Positions 15,741 through 23,768 of a DNA stretch of 47,915 bases are shown here, one piece after another. The position numbers and the translations under genes were made by a program. Position 1 is the stretch's first letter, and each line of letters opens with the position of its first letter. Source of the stretch: Armatimonadota bacterium (lineage in GTDB: Bacteria; Armatimonadota; Hebobacteria; GCA-020354555; CP070648); contig CP070648.1 of NCBI GenBank assembly GCA_020354555.1, positions 4,417,033 to 4,464,947 on the forward strand, given 5' to 3'. The notes beneath the pieces were generated by a model that ran no database searches, was not told the origin of the DNA, and saw only the letters and a list, made by a program, of their open reading frames with translations.

Positions 15741-16151
15741 CTAGACTTCGTAGGTATTGTCGTCGCCGCCCTCGTCGTAGCTCTCGAAGATCCGCTTGAC
15801 GAACGTCAACAGCTCGAGCGGGTTGAATGGCTTGGTGAGATAGCAGTCAACGCCCGATGCCCACCCGCGGAAGACGTCGGCGTCCTGCGCCTTGGCGGTC
15901 AGCATCACGACCGGGATGTTCTTCGTCTTGTCGTCCGACTTGAGGCGCTTCAGCACCTCGAACCCGTCCATGTGCGGCATCATGACGTCGAGCACGATCA
16001 GGTCCGGCTTGTCCGATGCCACCTTCTTTAACGCCTCTTTCCCGTCGAAGGCAGACACCACCTGGTACCCCGCGCGCTCCAGGTTGACCTGCACCAAACG
16101 CACGATGTGACGCTCGTCATCTACCGCGAGAATCTTCTTCTGCTTGGGCAT
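15741..16151 (-). CDS. Single-domain response regulator (receiver)
   Basis: 136 residues and only one receiver domain, with no output domain. The acidic pair is D11/D12 (ILAVDDERH), the phospho-acceptor is D55 in LIVLDVMMPHMDG, T85 is in VVMLTAKA and K107 is in YLTKPF. All key residues are present, so it can be phosphorylated. A short tail (YDEGGDDNTYEV) follows. No histidine kinase is in the window, so its partner is unknown. It could act by protein contact, like CheY-type or phosphorelay proteins. It is transcribed from its own strong promoter at 16181-16209. Confidence 0.93.
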   Translation of the reverse strand: MPKQKKILAVDDERHIVRLVQVNLERAGYQVVSAFDGKEALKKVASDKPDLIVLDVMMPHMDGFEVLKRLKSDDKTKNIPVVMLTAKAQDADVFRGWASGVDCYLTKPFNPLELLTFVKRIFESYDEGGDDNTYEV

Positions 16152-16180
16152 CTAGCTCAGCCTCCTGCACCCCCGGCGCG

Positions 16181-16209
16181 AGTATAGCACAGCCCCTTGC
16201 CAGTGTCAA
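16181..16209 (-). promoter_or_regulatory. Sigma-70-type promoter of response regulator
   Basis: On the minus strand, TTGACA (16209-16204), a 17-base spacer, then TATACT (16186-16181) preceded by TGC. This is nearly consensus and lies about 30 bases upstream of the ATG at 16151. Confidence 0.85.
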
Positions 16210-16210
16210 C

Positions 16211-16239
16211 GCGACCCCCTCCAGAGCGAAGGGGGTCGC
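16211..16239. terminator. Ten-base-pair hairpin abutting a promoter
   Basis: GCGACCCCCT, a nine-base loop, AGGGGGTCGC: a perfect 10 bp stem. On the minus strand it lies downstream of the YjbH-like gene (stop 16352), and its last base is followed within 2 bases by the TTGACA of the response-regulator promoter. It probably ends the upstream transcript and insulates the promoter. It lacks a T-tract. Confidence 0.6.
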
Positions 16240-16351
16240 GAAACGGGATTCCGTCTTCGATTCATCACCTGCGCCCCGATCACGCCGCGCCGCCGCCCCC
16301 GTACCCGGCCGGCGCCGACAGCTCTCTCGCGCCGCCTCGGCGCGCCGGCCG

Positions 16352-16996
16352 CTAGAACATCTTGTTGTAGCTGACCCCAAGGCCGAGGTCGTCAAGATCG
16401 TTGAGCCACGCCGCATGCGCGCGGAAACCATAGCCGATGTTCAGTCGCGCGCCCAGATTGACGTCTGCGGTATCGTACTCGGCGATCAGGAACAGGCGAT
16501 CGCCGAGCGCCGCCGACGCGGCGAGGAATATGCCGTCGAGGGCGCCGCCGGCGCCGCCGATGTGCGCCCGCAACCCCGTAACTTCGCCGTCGAACACGCG
16601 CGCGCGACCCGCCACGACTTTGCTCGCGACCACGTACACCGTGCTCTCGATCTCATCCGTCGGGTCGAGCACACCGACCGCCACTGCCGCGTGCGCCTCG
16701 GTTTCCGGCCGGATGCGGTACTTGGCATTGAGCACGGTCTCGCTTTCCGCCAGCTCGACCCTCGTCCGCAGCACGCCGATCTCGAGGTTGTCGCGCAGTC
16801 CCATGTTGGCCGCGTATGCCGTCTCGTCCCCGTCGGTGAGATCAACATTGAACCACGCGAGATTGAACTCGTTCAGGTTCAGGGTATCCGCGTCCGGCAC
16901 CCGCAGCAACCCCGTGAACCCGAGGAATGACGGCGCCGCCGCAACCGTCTGCGCGACCAGTAGGGTTACGATAAACACTATCGCCAGTCGAGCCAT
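16352..16996 (-). CDS. YjbH-like outer-membrane beta-barrel protein
   Basis: 214 residues. A signal peptide (about 1-21, ending TVAAA) precedes LGFTGLLRVPDADTLNLNE, which resembles the 'GLIxxPxAxxLxxGxF' start of YjbH-type exopolysaccharide-associated barrels. Alternating hydrophobic strands with Tyr and Asp turns follow, and the protein ends in YNKMF, an aromatic C-terminus typical of outer-membrane barrels. It is shorter than YjbH itself, so only a general family link is claimed. AAGGAGG lies 6 bases before the ATG. Its presence implies an outer membrane. The small membrane ORF ahead overlaps its 5' end. Confidence 0.7.
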   Translation of the reverse strand: MARLAIVFIVTLLVAQTVAAAPSFLGFTGLLRVPDADTLNLNEFNLAWFNVDLTDGDETAYAANMGLRDNLEIGVLRTRVELAESETVLNAKYRIRPETEAHAAVAVGVLDPTDEIESTVYVVASKVVAGRARVFDGEVTGLRAHIGGAGGALDGIFLAASAALGDRLFLIAEYDTADVNLGARLNIGYGFRAHAAWLNDLDDLGLGVSYNKMF

Positions 16997-17327
16997 AAAG
17001 ACCTCCTTCCGACCGCTTTCCGCTGAAGCAGGCGGTTGTCCCAGGCGAATGCAAGCACCATATTCTCAAGCTCTGCACCTTATCCTCTTGCCCCAACGTC
17101 GGAAAACCCGCCCAAAGCGGCACAACTACGAAATGCTCGTCTTGCCGGTCCAGCGGAATCTGATCCGGCCCCAGCGGTGCCTCATAGTGCCGCTTGATCG
17201 TCCCGAACCGGTACGCCAGCGCCGAGCCGATGCGCCACACGGAGTACGCGACGACGATTGCCAGGAACGCCCACGCCGCTATCTTGAGCCAGCGATCCGT
17301 TCCCGGCTCGGACCACCGCTTTCGCAT
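16842..17327 (-). CDS. Possible small membrane protein, 3' end uncertain
   Basis: The frame starts at an ATG overlapping the end of the flavoprotein gene by 49 bases. Residues 1-~90 look coding: one transmembrane helix (about 13-31, WLKIAAWAFLAIVVAYSVW) then a polar region (FGTIKRHYEAPLGPDQIPLD) and HFVVVPLWAGFP. After that the frame runs through an AT-richer stretch and the ribosome-binding site of the YjbH-like gene, and ends 155 bases inside it. Either the 3' part is noise after a lost stop, or there is a frameshift near 17080. No family recognised. The first ~80 residues are the supported part. Confidence 0.45.
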   Translation of the reverse strand: MRKRWSEPGTDRWLKIAAWAFLAIVVAYSVWRIGSALAYRFGTIKRHYEAPLGPDQIPLDRQDEHFVVVPLWAGFPTLGQEDKVQSLRIWCLHSPGTTACFSGKRSEGGLYGSTGDSVYRNPTGRADGCGGAVIPRVHGVAAGAGRGYPEPERVQSRVVQC

Positions 17328-17944
17328 GCTACACCTTGCTCCCGCAGCCCTGCGACCGCTGATTCCCCGAGCGTCTGCGCTTCCTCGATGAGGTCTTCCC
17401 GCGACTGCGCGGCCCCCGCCTCGCGCAGCCGGGCGCCGACCAGCGATCCCGCGGTCTCCGCCCCCGCGGCCCACAGCACCTTCTCCAGGTACGCGGCGAC
17501 CTCGCGCCCCTCGTCATCCGTTTCCGCCTCTTGTACGACCACCGCGAGCCCGCGCCGGTCGCCGGTCAGGCGCCGGTGATAGTCTCCGTCGAAGCTAAAG
17601 AACGCATAAAGGCGATCGATTAACGACTTCAAGTGCGCGCTGACGTGGAACCAGTACACCGGCGTCCCAAACACCCATACCTCCGCCCGCTCCAGCTTGC
17701 GGTACAGCGCCTGCATGTCGTCCTGAATCGCGCACCGCTTCGTCCGCGGTGCCTTGCACGCGTCACACCCCAGGCAGCCCTTCACGTCCAGCTCTGACAC
17801 GAACACCAACTCGGTCGCCGCGCCGGCCTTCTCCGCGCCCTCGAGCACCTTGGTCAGCAGAAACGCCGTGTTGCCGTCGCGCCGCGCGCTGCCGCATATC
17901 GCCAGCGCCCGGATGCGCCCGCGCCCCTTACGCTTGACCGCCAT
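17279..17944 (-). CDS. Iron-sulfur flavoprotein (NADPH-dependent FMN reductase-like)
   Basis: 221 residues with a flavodoxin-like fold. The FMN phosphate loop is ICGSARRDGNT, and VFGTPVYWFHVSAHLKSLID is the second FMN-contact region. C57-X2-C60-X2-C63-X7-C71 (GCLGCDACKAPRTKRC) matches the compact cysteine motif CX2CX2CX4-7C of the Isf iron-sulfur flavoproteins, where it binds a [4Fe-4S] cluster. It therefore probably couples ferredoxin or NAD(P)H electrons to FMN. GGAGG sits 9 bases before the ATG, and the start overlaps the end of the MBL gene by 17 bases, so translation is coupled. Confidence 0.85.
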   Translation of the reverse strand: MAVKRKGRGRIRALAICGSARRDGNTAFLLTKVLEGAEKAGAATELVFVSELDVKGCLGCDACKAPRTKRCAIQDDMQALYRKLERAEVWVFGTPVYWFHVSAHLKSLIDRLYAFFSFDGDYHRRLTGDRRGLAVVVQEAETDDEGREVAAYLEKVLWAAGAETAGSLVGARLREAGAAQSREDLIEEAQTLGESAVAGLREQGVACESGGPSRERIAGSR

Positions 17945-18746
17945 CGAGCTTCACCTCCATCCCGTCGTATGCCGCCTCGACCCCGCGCTCCCGCAGCAGC
18001 TCCCCAAGCTCGTCGTGCGCCGGATTGTTGCGGTGCGAGAAATGGGTCGCGATAAACCGCCCGCCCGGCTTGAGCAGCCCCTCCTTCTCCGCTCGCGCCC
18101 GGTGCGCCGCGATTTCCTCCAGGTTGGTGTGCCCGGGCGACCGCTCCGAGCCCATCGTTTCCTCCATAATGATCGCGTCGAACTCGTGCTCCGCCAGCGC
18201 CTCCCACACCTCGTCCAATGGCTCACCGGTGTCGCACGCATAGAGGATCTTCCGTCCGCCGCGCGCCACCGCGTAGACCATCGGCGCTTCAGTCCCGTGC
18301 CGTGCCGGGAACGTCCACACCTCCGCGTCGCCCGCGGAGAACCGTTCGCCCGGGCCCACGGCGGCCGGCGTGACGACGAGTTCCTCGAAGCGCTCGAACG
18401 CCTCGATCTCGCGCGCCACCTCGGCCGGGCCGTAGATCGTGAGCAGCGGCAGCTCGCCGACCCGGAAGTGCGGATGCCGCCAGCGCAGCACGTCGAGGTC
18501 GAAGTGATCCGCGTGCGCGTGGGTGATGAGAACGGTGCGTAGGTGATGCAGGCGCAGACCGTAGGTGAGAGCCGCGTGGATCACATCCGGTCCCAGGTCA
18601 ATCAGCAGATCGTCGTCAATCAGCAGCGACGAGCGGCACCGCACGCTGTGCCCGCCGATCTGCCGTGCGCGCTCGCAGTTCTCGCAGCCGCAAAACACCG
18701 CCGGGTACGCCTCCGCCGCGGCGGTGCCCAGGAACAGGAGCCTCAT
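17928..18746 (-). CDS. PhnP-like MBL-fold metal-dependent hydrolase
   Basis: 272 residues of the metallo-beta-lactamase fold. The metal motif is H76-A-H78-A-D80-H81 (LITHAHADHFD), with later YACDTGEPLD and IATHFSHRNNP. The N-terminus LFLGTAAAEAYPAVFCGCENCERAR carries C19, C21 and C24, matching the extra zinc site of PhnP/PqqB-type members. PhnP cleaves phosphoribosyl cyclic phosphates, but no phosphonate (phn) genes are nearby, so the substrate is unknown. The frame extends back to 18890, but the ATG at 18746 has GAGG at a good distance and begins the conserved sequence. It is first in the minus-strand operon with the flavoprotein. Confidence 0.85.
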   Translation of the reverse strand: MRLLFLGTAAAEAYPAVFCGCENCERARQIGGHSVRCRSSLLIDDDLLIDLGPDVIHAALTYGLRLHHLRTVLITHAHADHFDLDVLRWRHPHFRVGELPLLTIYGPAEVAREIEAFERFEELVVTPAAVGPGERFSAGDAEVWTFPARHGTEAPMVYAVARGGRKILYACDTGEPLDEVWEALAEHEFDAIIMEETMGSERSPGHTNLEEIAAHRARAEKEGLLKPGGRFIATHFSHRNNPAHDELGELLRERGVEAAYDGMEVKLDGGQA

Positions 18747-18850
18747 CACCGCACCTCGCTGTTGCACTTCGCCTGCAACAGATGCTCTCCTTCCGCCTCG
18801 CCCGTGGTTCCCCGCCTCCCCGAAAGCCTCCGGCGCGCCCCGCCTGTCGC

Positions 18851-18880
18851 TTGACGCATGCGTCGCACCCTGCGTAGAAT
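18851..18880 (+). promoter_or_regulatory. Sigma-70-type promoter of DUF2079 gene
   Basis: TTGACG (18851-18856), an 18-base spacer, TAGAAT (18875-18880). The predicted start near 18887 leaves a short 17-base leader containing GGAG before the TTG start at 18904. This also argues against the longer frame reading. Confidence 0.75.
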
Positions 18881-18903
18881 CATCTCGCACACGGAGCTCG
18901 ATC

Positions 18904-20745
18904 TTGTCAGACCACGTCAGCCCTCAACGGCGCAGCCCGCTCGTGGCTTTGCGCGAGACGCTGCTGCCGGACGGCCTTGGTGTCGCGGACCGGTGGGTCT
19001 GCGCGCTCGTCGTGGTCTGTTTCTGCTGGCCCGCCCTGGTTATCTTCGTCGAGCAGACGATTATCGCCGTCTCCACCATCACCCAGTCGCTCGGCATCGC
19101 CGTGGGCGCGGTGGCGTTCGGCGCGATCTACGCCGTCATCGCGTATCCCCTGCTGCGCAGCGTCCCGCGCTCGCTGCGCGCGGTGTCGGCAATCGCCCTT
19201 GCGCTCGTGATTCCGGTGTGCATCCGTTTCGCCTTGACCGGTGTGTTCCTCCCCGGCCTGCGCCCCAGCGCCGGTTGGCTGCTGCGCGTCGTCCTTAGTA
19301 CCGCGGCGCTCTATGCGACCGCGCGCTGGCTCCGGCGGCGCCACCTCTTCTACGTGGTAGGACTGTTCGTCATCATCACCACCGCGATCGCCTGGCACCA
19401 CTACTATCGCGGCGACTGGATCGTGGATCTGTTCACGTTCCGCCAGGCGCTGTGGACGACGCTGCACGGGCAGGGCTTCTTCTACGCGTCCGACGAGGGC
19501 GGCTCTCACTTCGGCACGCACAACTCGCCGATGTTCTTCCTCCTGCTGCCGCTGTATGCGATCTGGGATTCCGGCGCTCTGTTGATGCTCGTGCAGAGCG
19601 TCGCCGTCGGCCTGTCCGCCTATCCCGTGTACGGCCTCGCGCGCGACCGCCTCGACGAAAAGCCGGCGCTCGTCCTCACCGTCGGCTTCCTCCTGCTCCC
19701 GCCCGTCATCGGGCCGACGCTGACGATGTTCAAGGAGTTCCCGTTCGCCCTGCCGCTGTTCCTCGCGGCGTTGCTCGCGTTCGAGCGGGGCCGGTTGAAG
19801 GCTTTCACGGCGTGGGCCGCCGCGTTGCTGCTGGTGCGCGAGACCCTGGTGATAACCGTCATCCTGTTCGCCCTCTACGCGTTGCTGCGCCGCCGCTCGT
19901 GGCGCTGGGTGGTCATACCTGCGGCGATCGGCCTCGCGTGGGGCGCGTTTTCGTTCGGCGTCGTCATGCCGCACTTCTTCGTCCCCGGGAAGTCGGATCG
20001 CCCCTTCCTCGCGCTCTACGGCGAACTCGGCTCCAGCATGCAGGAGGTCGCCGTCAACGTCGTCAGGCATCCCGCCGCCGCCGCGGACCGGCTGTACAGG
20101 CGCGAGAACATGGACTACGTGGAGCATCTCACCCGCCCGTTCGGCAGGTTCCTGCCCTTGGGCAGCGTCGTCACCGCCTTCGCCGTGCCCGACGCGGTCA
20201 TGGTCGGCCTGTCCCGGCATCGCGGCTGGCCGACTCACGATGTCTCCGCGAATTATCACGTTATCATCGCCGCCGCGCTCGCGGCCGCGATGCTCTACGC
20301 TCTGCTTGGGCTCACGCGGCGACTGCGATTGACCCACCTCCCGACGTATCTCGCCCTCGGGCTGTTTTTCGTCACCGCGCTTGCGGACGCCCTGCCCATC
20401 ATCTGGGATCCGCCGCGCGCCGGCATCCTGCCGGACCGCGACGTGCGCGCGCGGCAGGAGATCGTCGCCATGATCCCGCCCGAGGCGTCCGTCAACGCGA
20501 CCTATCGCATGCTCACCCAGCTCGCGCATCGGCGCGAGGTCTATCCCGTCATCCCCTTCACCAAGCACGCTCAGCGCTGGGTGTCCACGGACTACGTCAT
20601 CATGGCCGACGAGGTGGGCAACCAAGTGCTGATGGATCGGCTGCGTGCGGAGGGTTACCGACTGGTGGCGACCAGAGGCTCGTTCGTGGTCTATCAGAAG
20701 CCCGGCGCGCCGCCGCTGGGGAGCGGCGGCGGCGCGCGCGACTAA
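18904..20745 (+). CDS. DUF2079 multi-pass membrane protein
   Basis: 613 residues with a TTG start: GGAG lies 7 bases upstream and the promoter at 18851-18880 excludes earlier codons of the same open frame. About 11-12 hydrophobic segments. The DUF2079 signature is seen in FRQALWTTLHGQGFFYASDE followed by SHFGTHNSPMFFLLLPLYA and the Tyr/Arg-rich AYPVYGLARDRL. The C-terminal domain (from about 505) is soluble with RDVRARQEIVAMIPPEASVN. The family resembles GT-C glycosyltransferases in outline, with unknown substrate, and is thought to work in the envelope. The tail GSGGGARD is low-complexity. It stands before the UroD-like pair. Confidence 0.9.
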   Translation: MSDHVSPQRRSPLVALRETLLPDGLGVADRWVCALVVVCFCWPALVIFVEQTIIAVSTITQSLGIAVGAVAFGAIYAVIAYPLLRSVPRSLRAVSAIALALVIPVCIRFALTGVFLPGLRPSAGWLLRVVLSTAALYATARWLRRRHLFYVVGLFVIITTAIAWHHYYRGDWIVDLFTFRQALWTTLHGQGFFYASDEGGSHFGTHNSPMFFLLLPLYAIWDSGALLMLVQSVAVGLSAYPVYGLARDRLDEKPALVLTVGFLLLPPVIGPTLTMFKEFPFALPLFLAALLAFERGRLKAFTAWAAALLLVRETLVITVILFALYALLRRRSWRWVVIPAAIGLAWGAFSFGVVMPHFFVPGKSDRPFLALYGELGSSMQEVAVNVVRHPAAAADRLYRRENMDYVEHLTRPFGRFLPLGSVVTAFAVPDAVMVGLSRHRGWPTHDVSANYHVIIAAALAAAMLYALLGLTRRLRLTHLPTYLALGLFFVTALADALPIIWDPPRAGILPDRDVRARQEIVAMIPPEASVNATYRMLTQLAHRREVYPVIPFTKHAQRWVSTDYVIMADEVGNQVLMDRLRAEGYRLVATRGSFVVYQKPGAPPLGSGGGARD

Positions 20746-20750
20746 GCCCG

Positions 20751-20773
20751 GGGCAGGAGAGACGCCCCTGCCC
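20751..20773 (+). terminator. Hairpin after DUF2079 gene
   Basis: GGGCAGG (20751-20757) and CCTGCCC (20767-20773) form a seven-base-pair stem five bases past the stop of the DUF2079 gene. There is no clear T-run, so termination is plausible rather than shown. Confidence 0.4.
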
Positions 20774-20835
20774 TGCGAAGTTCTTGTTCTCGCGGCGCAG
20801 CCCAGAATACATCGTGCCGCACATGGAGACCAGCT

Positions 20836-21909
20836 TTGACCCATCGCGAGCGCTTCGTGCGCACTATGCACTACGAACCCGTGGACCGCATCCCGGTCTG
20901 GGATTTCGGCTTCTGGGAGCAGACCATCGCCGAGTGGCGCAAGCAGGGGCTGCCCGAGGGCGTGTCAACCGACGAGTTTTTCGGCATGGACAAGCAGTGG
21001 CACGGCGTCCCCGTCAGCCTCGGCATGATCCCCGGGTTCGAGGAAATCATCTACGAGGAGGACGAGGAAACCCAACTCGTGCGCGACGGCGGCGGCGTCG
21101 TCTGCCGCCGCTCCAAGAGCGGCACCAGCATCCCGACTTTCGTCGAGTTCCCGGTCAAGAATCGCGCCGACTTCGAGGCGATGAAGGAGCGCTACGACCC
21201 CGACGACCCGCGCCGCTATCCCGCGGATTGGGACGAGCGCGTCAAGCAGTATCGCGATCGCGACTACGCCCTCGGCATCGGCGGCGGCGGCTTCTTCGGC
21301 TGGGTGCGCGGCTGGATGGGCGTGGAAAACACCTGCATGTGCTTCCACGACGACCCGCAGCTCATGCACGACATGATGCACTTCGTCGCCGACTTCGTGT
21401 GCCGCGTCATCGAGCGCGCCCTCGCCGAGGTCGAGATAGACTACGCGTCGTTCTGGGAGGACATGGCGTACAACAAGACGTCGCTGATATCCCCCGCGAT
21501 GTTCCGCGAGTTCATGGTGCCGCGCTACCAGAAGATCACGGGCTTGCTTGCCGCCCACGGCGTTGACGTGAATGTCGTGGACTGCGACGGCAACATCGAG
21601 GAGCTGATCCCGCTGTGGCTCGAGGGCGGAGTCAACTGCATGTTCCCGCTCGAGGTCGGCGTGTGGGGCGCCAACGCCGTCGAGTATGCGCAGCAGTACG
21701 GCCGCGAGTTGCTGATGATCGGCAACATCAGCAAGCGCGCCCTGTCGGGCAGTCGCGCCGACGTCGAGCGCGAGGTGATGTCGAAAGTCCCCCCGCTCGT
21801 CAAGCGCGGCGGCTACATTCCAACGCCCGACCACCGCGTCCCGCCCGACGTCCCGCTCGCGAACTACCAGTACTACCTCGAGTTGATACGGCAAGTGGCG
21901 GTGGGGTAG
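20836..21909 (+). CDS. Uroporphyrinogen decarboxylase (URO-D) family protein
   Basis: 357 residues with a TTG start, GGAG 8 bases upstream, beginning at the family-typical THRERFVRTMHYEPVDRIPV. The TIM-barrel URO-D fold has FEEIIYEEDEET, SFWEDMAYNKTSLISPAMF, and a C-terminal VVDCDGNIEELIPLWLEGG. Members of this subfamily are thought to be corrinoid or methyl-transfer related or uncharacterised; there are no haem genes near. Canonical MtaA/MtbA-type metal ligands (HxC...C) are not seen: the positions read D-C-D-G and, at the end, P-D-H. It is followed by a close paralogue 21 bases on, so the pair forms an operon. Cytoplasmic. Confidence 0.85.
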   Translation: MTHRERFVRTMHYEPVDRIPVWDFGFWEQTIAEWRKQGLPEGVSTDEFFGMDKQWHGVPVSLGMIPGFEEIIYEEDEETQLVRDGGGVVCRRSKSGTSIPTFVEFPVKNRADFEAMKERYDPDDPRRYPADWDERVKQYRDRDYALGIGGGGFFGWVRGWMGVENTCMCFHDDPQLMHDMMHFVADFVCRVIERALAEVEIDYASFWEDMAYNKTSLISPAMFREFMVPRYQKITGLLAAHGVDVNVVDCDGNIEELIPLWLEGGVNCMFPLEVGVWGANAVEYAQQYGRELLMIGNISKRALSGSRADVEREVMSKVPPLVKRGGYIPTPDHRVPPDVPLANYQYYLELIRQVAVG

Positions 21910-21930
21910 TCAATCCATCGGGCTGCAGCG

Positions 21931-23037
21931 ATGACACCCGGCCAACGCTTACGTGCGACATATGAGTTCCAGCCGATAGATCGCCTCTACCGCACCGAGT
22001 TCTACATCTGGGAAGAGGCCATCGCGCGCTGGAAAGCCGAGGGCCTGCCGGACGACTGGGCCGAACGGAACTTCTTCGACTTCGATCCCGCCGGCAGATT
22101 CGACACCGGCGTCAACCTCGGTTGGTGCGAGCCGCCCTTCATCCCCGCCTTCGAGGACAAGGTCGTCGAAGCCCACGGCGACTACGAGATCATCCAGGAC
22201 GTCGCCGGCAGGCTGCTCAAGGTCTTTACCGGCAGAAGGCACGGCTTCATGCCGGTCTACCTCAACCACGTCGTCACCGGCATGGCCGATTGGGAAGCGG
22301 TAGCCCCGCGGCTCGATCCGGGCAATCCGACGCGCTGGCATGGCCTGGCCGACACCGTCCGCGCGCGCCGCGAGGAGGCCGATGAAGCGGGCGGCCTGCT
22401 CACCCAGCGCGTCATCGGCGGCTACATGTATCTGCGTTCGCTGATCGGGCCCGAGGATCTGCTCTACATGATTCACGACCAGCCCGACGTGATCCGCGCC
22501 GCGATGCGGGGGTGGCTCGACCTGATGGATGCCGCGCTGGCGTTCGTCCAGGCGGAAGTCGAACTCGACGAGGTGTTCATCGCCGAGGATATCTGCTACA
22601 ACCACGGGCTGCTTATCTCACCCGCGAGCATGCGCGAGTTCCTGCTGCGCTACTACGACGAACTGCTGACCAAGGCGAGATCGCGACAGACGCGCCCGCT
22701 GCATTTCCAGGTGGACACCGACGGTGACTGCCGCCCCGCGATTCCGCTCTACCGCGAGGTCGGCATGACGGCAATGTCGCCGTTCGAGGTCGCCGCCGGG
22801 TGCGACGTCGTCGAGATCGCGAAGCAGTACCCCGATTTGGTCATCCTGGGCGGCATTGACAAACGCGTGCTCGCGGCGGGGAAGGGTGCGATCGAATCGG
22901 AACTGCGGCGCATCATCCCGTTCATGCTCGACCGCGGCGGGTATTACCCGACCTGCGACCACGGCGTGCCGGACAACGTCAGCCTGGAGAGCTACCTCTA
23001 CTACCGCCGCCGTGTCTGCGAGCTGGATCACGGGTGA
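21931..23037 (+). CDS. Uroporphyrinogen decarboxylase (URO-D) family protein, paralogue
   Basis: 368 residues, paralogous to the gene just upstream. Shared features are an N-terminal ATYEFQPIDRLYRTEFYIWE, the barrel segment FIAEDICYNHGLLISPASMR, FQVDTDGDCRPAIPLYREVG, and the final YYPTCDHGVPDNVSLESY. Where the first has D-C-D-G-N, this has D-T-D-G-D; the final D-H is kept. Both lack the HxC motif of methylcobamide:coenzyme M methyltransferases. It may form a heterodimer with its neighbour, or the two may have different substrates. No close ribosome-binding site is visible before the ATG, and translation may be coupled to the preceding gene. Confidence 0.85.
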   Translation: MTPGQRLRATYEFQPIDRLYRTEFYIWEEAIARWKAEGLPDDWAERNFFDFDPAGRFDTGVNLGWCEPPFIPAFEDKVVEAHGDYEIIQDVAGRLLKVFTGRRHGFMPVYLNHVVTGMADWEAVAPRLDPGNPTRWHGLADTVRARREEADEAGGLLTQRVIGGYMYLRSLIGPEDLLYMIHDQPDVIRAAMRGWLDLMDAALAFVQAEVELDEVFIAEDICYNHGLLISPASMREFLLRYYDELLTKARSRQTRPLHFQVDTDGDCRPAIPLYREVGMTAMSPFEVAAGCDVVEIAKQYPDLVILGGIDKRVLAAGKGAIESELRRIIPFMLDRGGYYPTCDHGVPDNVSLESYLYYRRRVCELDHG

Positions 23038-23093
23038 CGCGGTCTGCCGTCACAACGCTGTAGGGCGGGCATGCCGATAGTCGCCGAGCCGCC

Positions 23094-23744
23094 TCATACC
23101 TGCCGCTTGCGCGCCACGACATACCAGTGCCAGATGCCGGTGGGCTCGCCGTCCATCTCACGTTCCGCGAGCGACTCGATCTCCAGACCGGCAAGCAGGT
23201 CTCTGATCTCCTGCTCCGTGCAGTAGTGATGCGGCACCGGACCTTCGCGATGGTTGTCATCCACCCACGTGCCCGGCTCGATCTCGCGCCCCTTGCCGCA
23301 TTCGCGGTGGCGCGGGGTCGGCGTCGCCCAGACGAGCACGCCGCCGGGCGACAGCTTGCGCTCGATGCAGTGGATGATCCGCGCGAGCGTCGAGCGCTCG
23401 GAGTGGTGGATGACCTGGGTCGAGATCACGAGGTCAAAGCAGCCGTCGGCGAAGGGGAATTCCGTCATGTCAATCCCCAGCAGGTTGGCGTGCAGCCCCG
23501 CCTCATCGAGGTTCTTGCGGCAGGCGGCTATCGCCGCCGGCGCGTTGTCCGTCGCGGTGACCTCGAAGCCCCGGTGCGCCAGGTACACCGTGTGCCGCCC
23601 TAGGCCACAGCCGATATCCAGGACGCGCGTGCGGCCTTCCGCCGCCAGCGCGTCCGCTGCAGCGACCACTTCCGGCAGCGGCGGCCTTTCCCGCCACCGC
23701 TTCGCGATGTCCGGATCCTGCCACAGCCTCTGCCATCCGCTCAC
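23094..23744 (-). CDS. SAM-dependent methyltransferase, class I
   Basis: 216 residues with a GTG start preceded by GGAGG at a spacing of 7. SAM-binding motif I is VLDIGCGLGRHTVYLA, motif II is VTATDNAPAAIAAC, and the acidic loop is FDLVISTQVIHHSE. The general class resembles TehB/ubiquinone-type methyltransferases; the substrate is unknown. It comes 24 bases after the large glycosidase-like gene on the same strand, so it is probably in that operon. The intervening stretch to the UroD-like gene (57 bases, convergent) holds only a short GGGCGGGC-type sequence. Confidence 0.87.
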   Translation of the reverse strand: MSGWQRLWQDPDIAKRWRERPPLPEVVAAADALAAEGRTRVLDIGCGLGRHTVYLAHRGFEVTATDNAPAAIAACRKNLDEAGLHANLLGIDMTEFPFADGCFDLVISTQVIHHSERSTLARIIHCIERKLSPGGVLVWATPTPRHRECGKGREIEPGTWVDDNHREGPVPHHYCTEQEIRDLLAGLEIESLAEREMDGEPTGIWHWYVVARKRQV

Positions 23745-23768
23745 TGCGCTCCTCCGTGCGGTCTCAGC

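Noticed and set aside
18565-18903. Extended N-terminus of the DUF2079 protein
   Set aside because: It lies upstream of the mapped-looking promoter and overlaps the MBL-fold gene on the other strand.
19452-21566. 704-residue plus-strand frame overlapping DUF2079 and the first UroD-like gene
   Set aside because: Shifted frame, Arg/Ala/Pro-rich translation without domains; the in-frame genes there are clear families.
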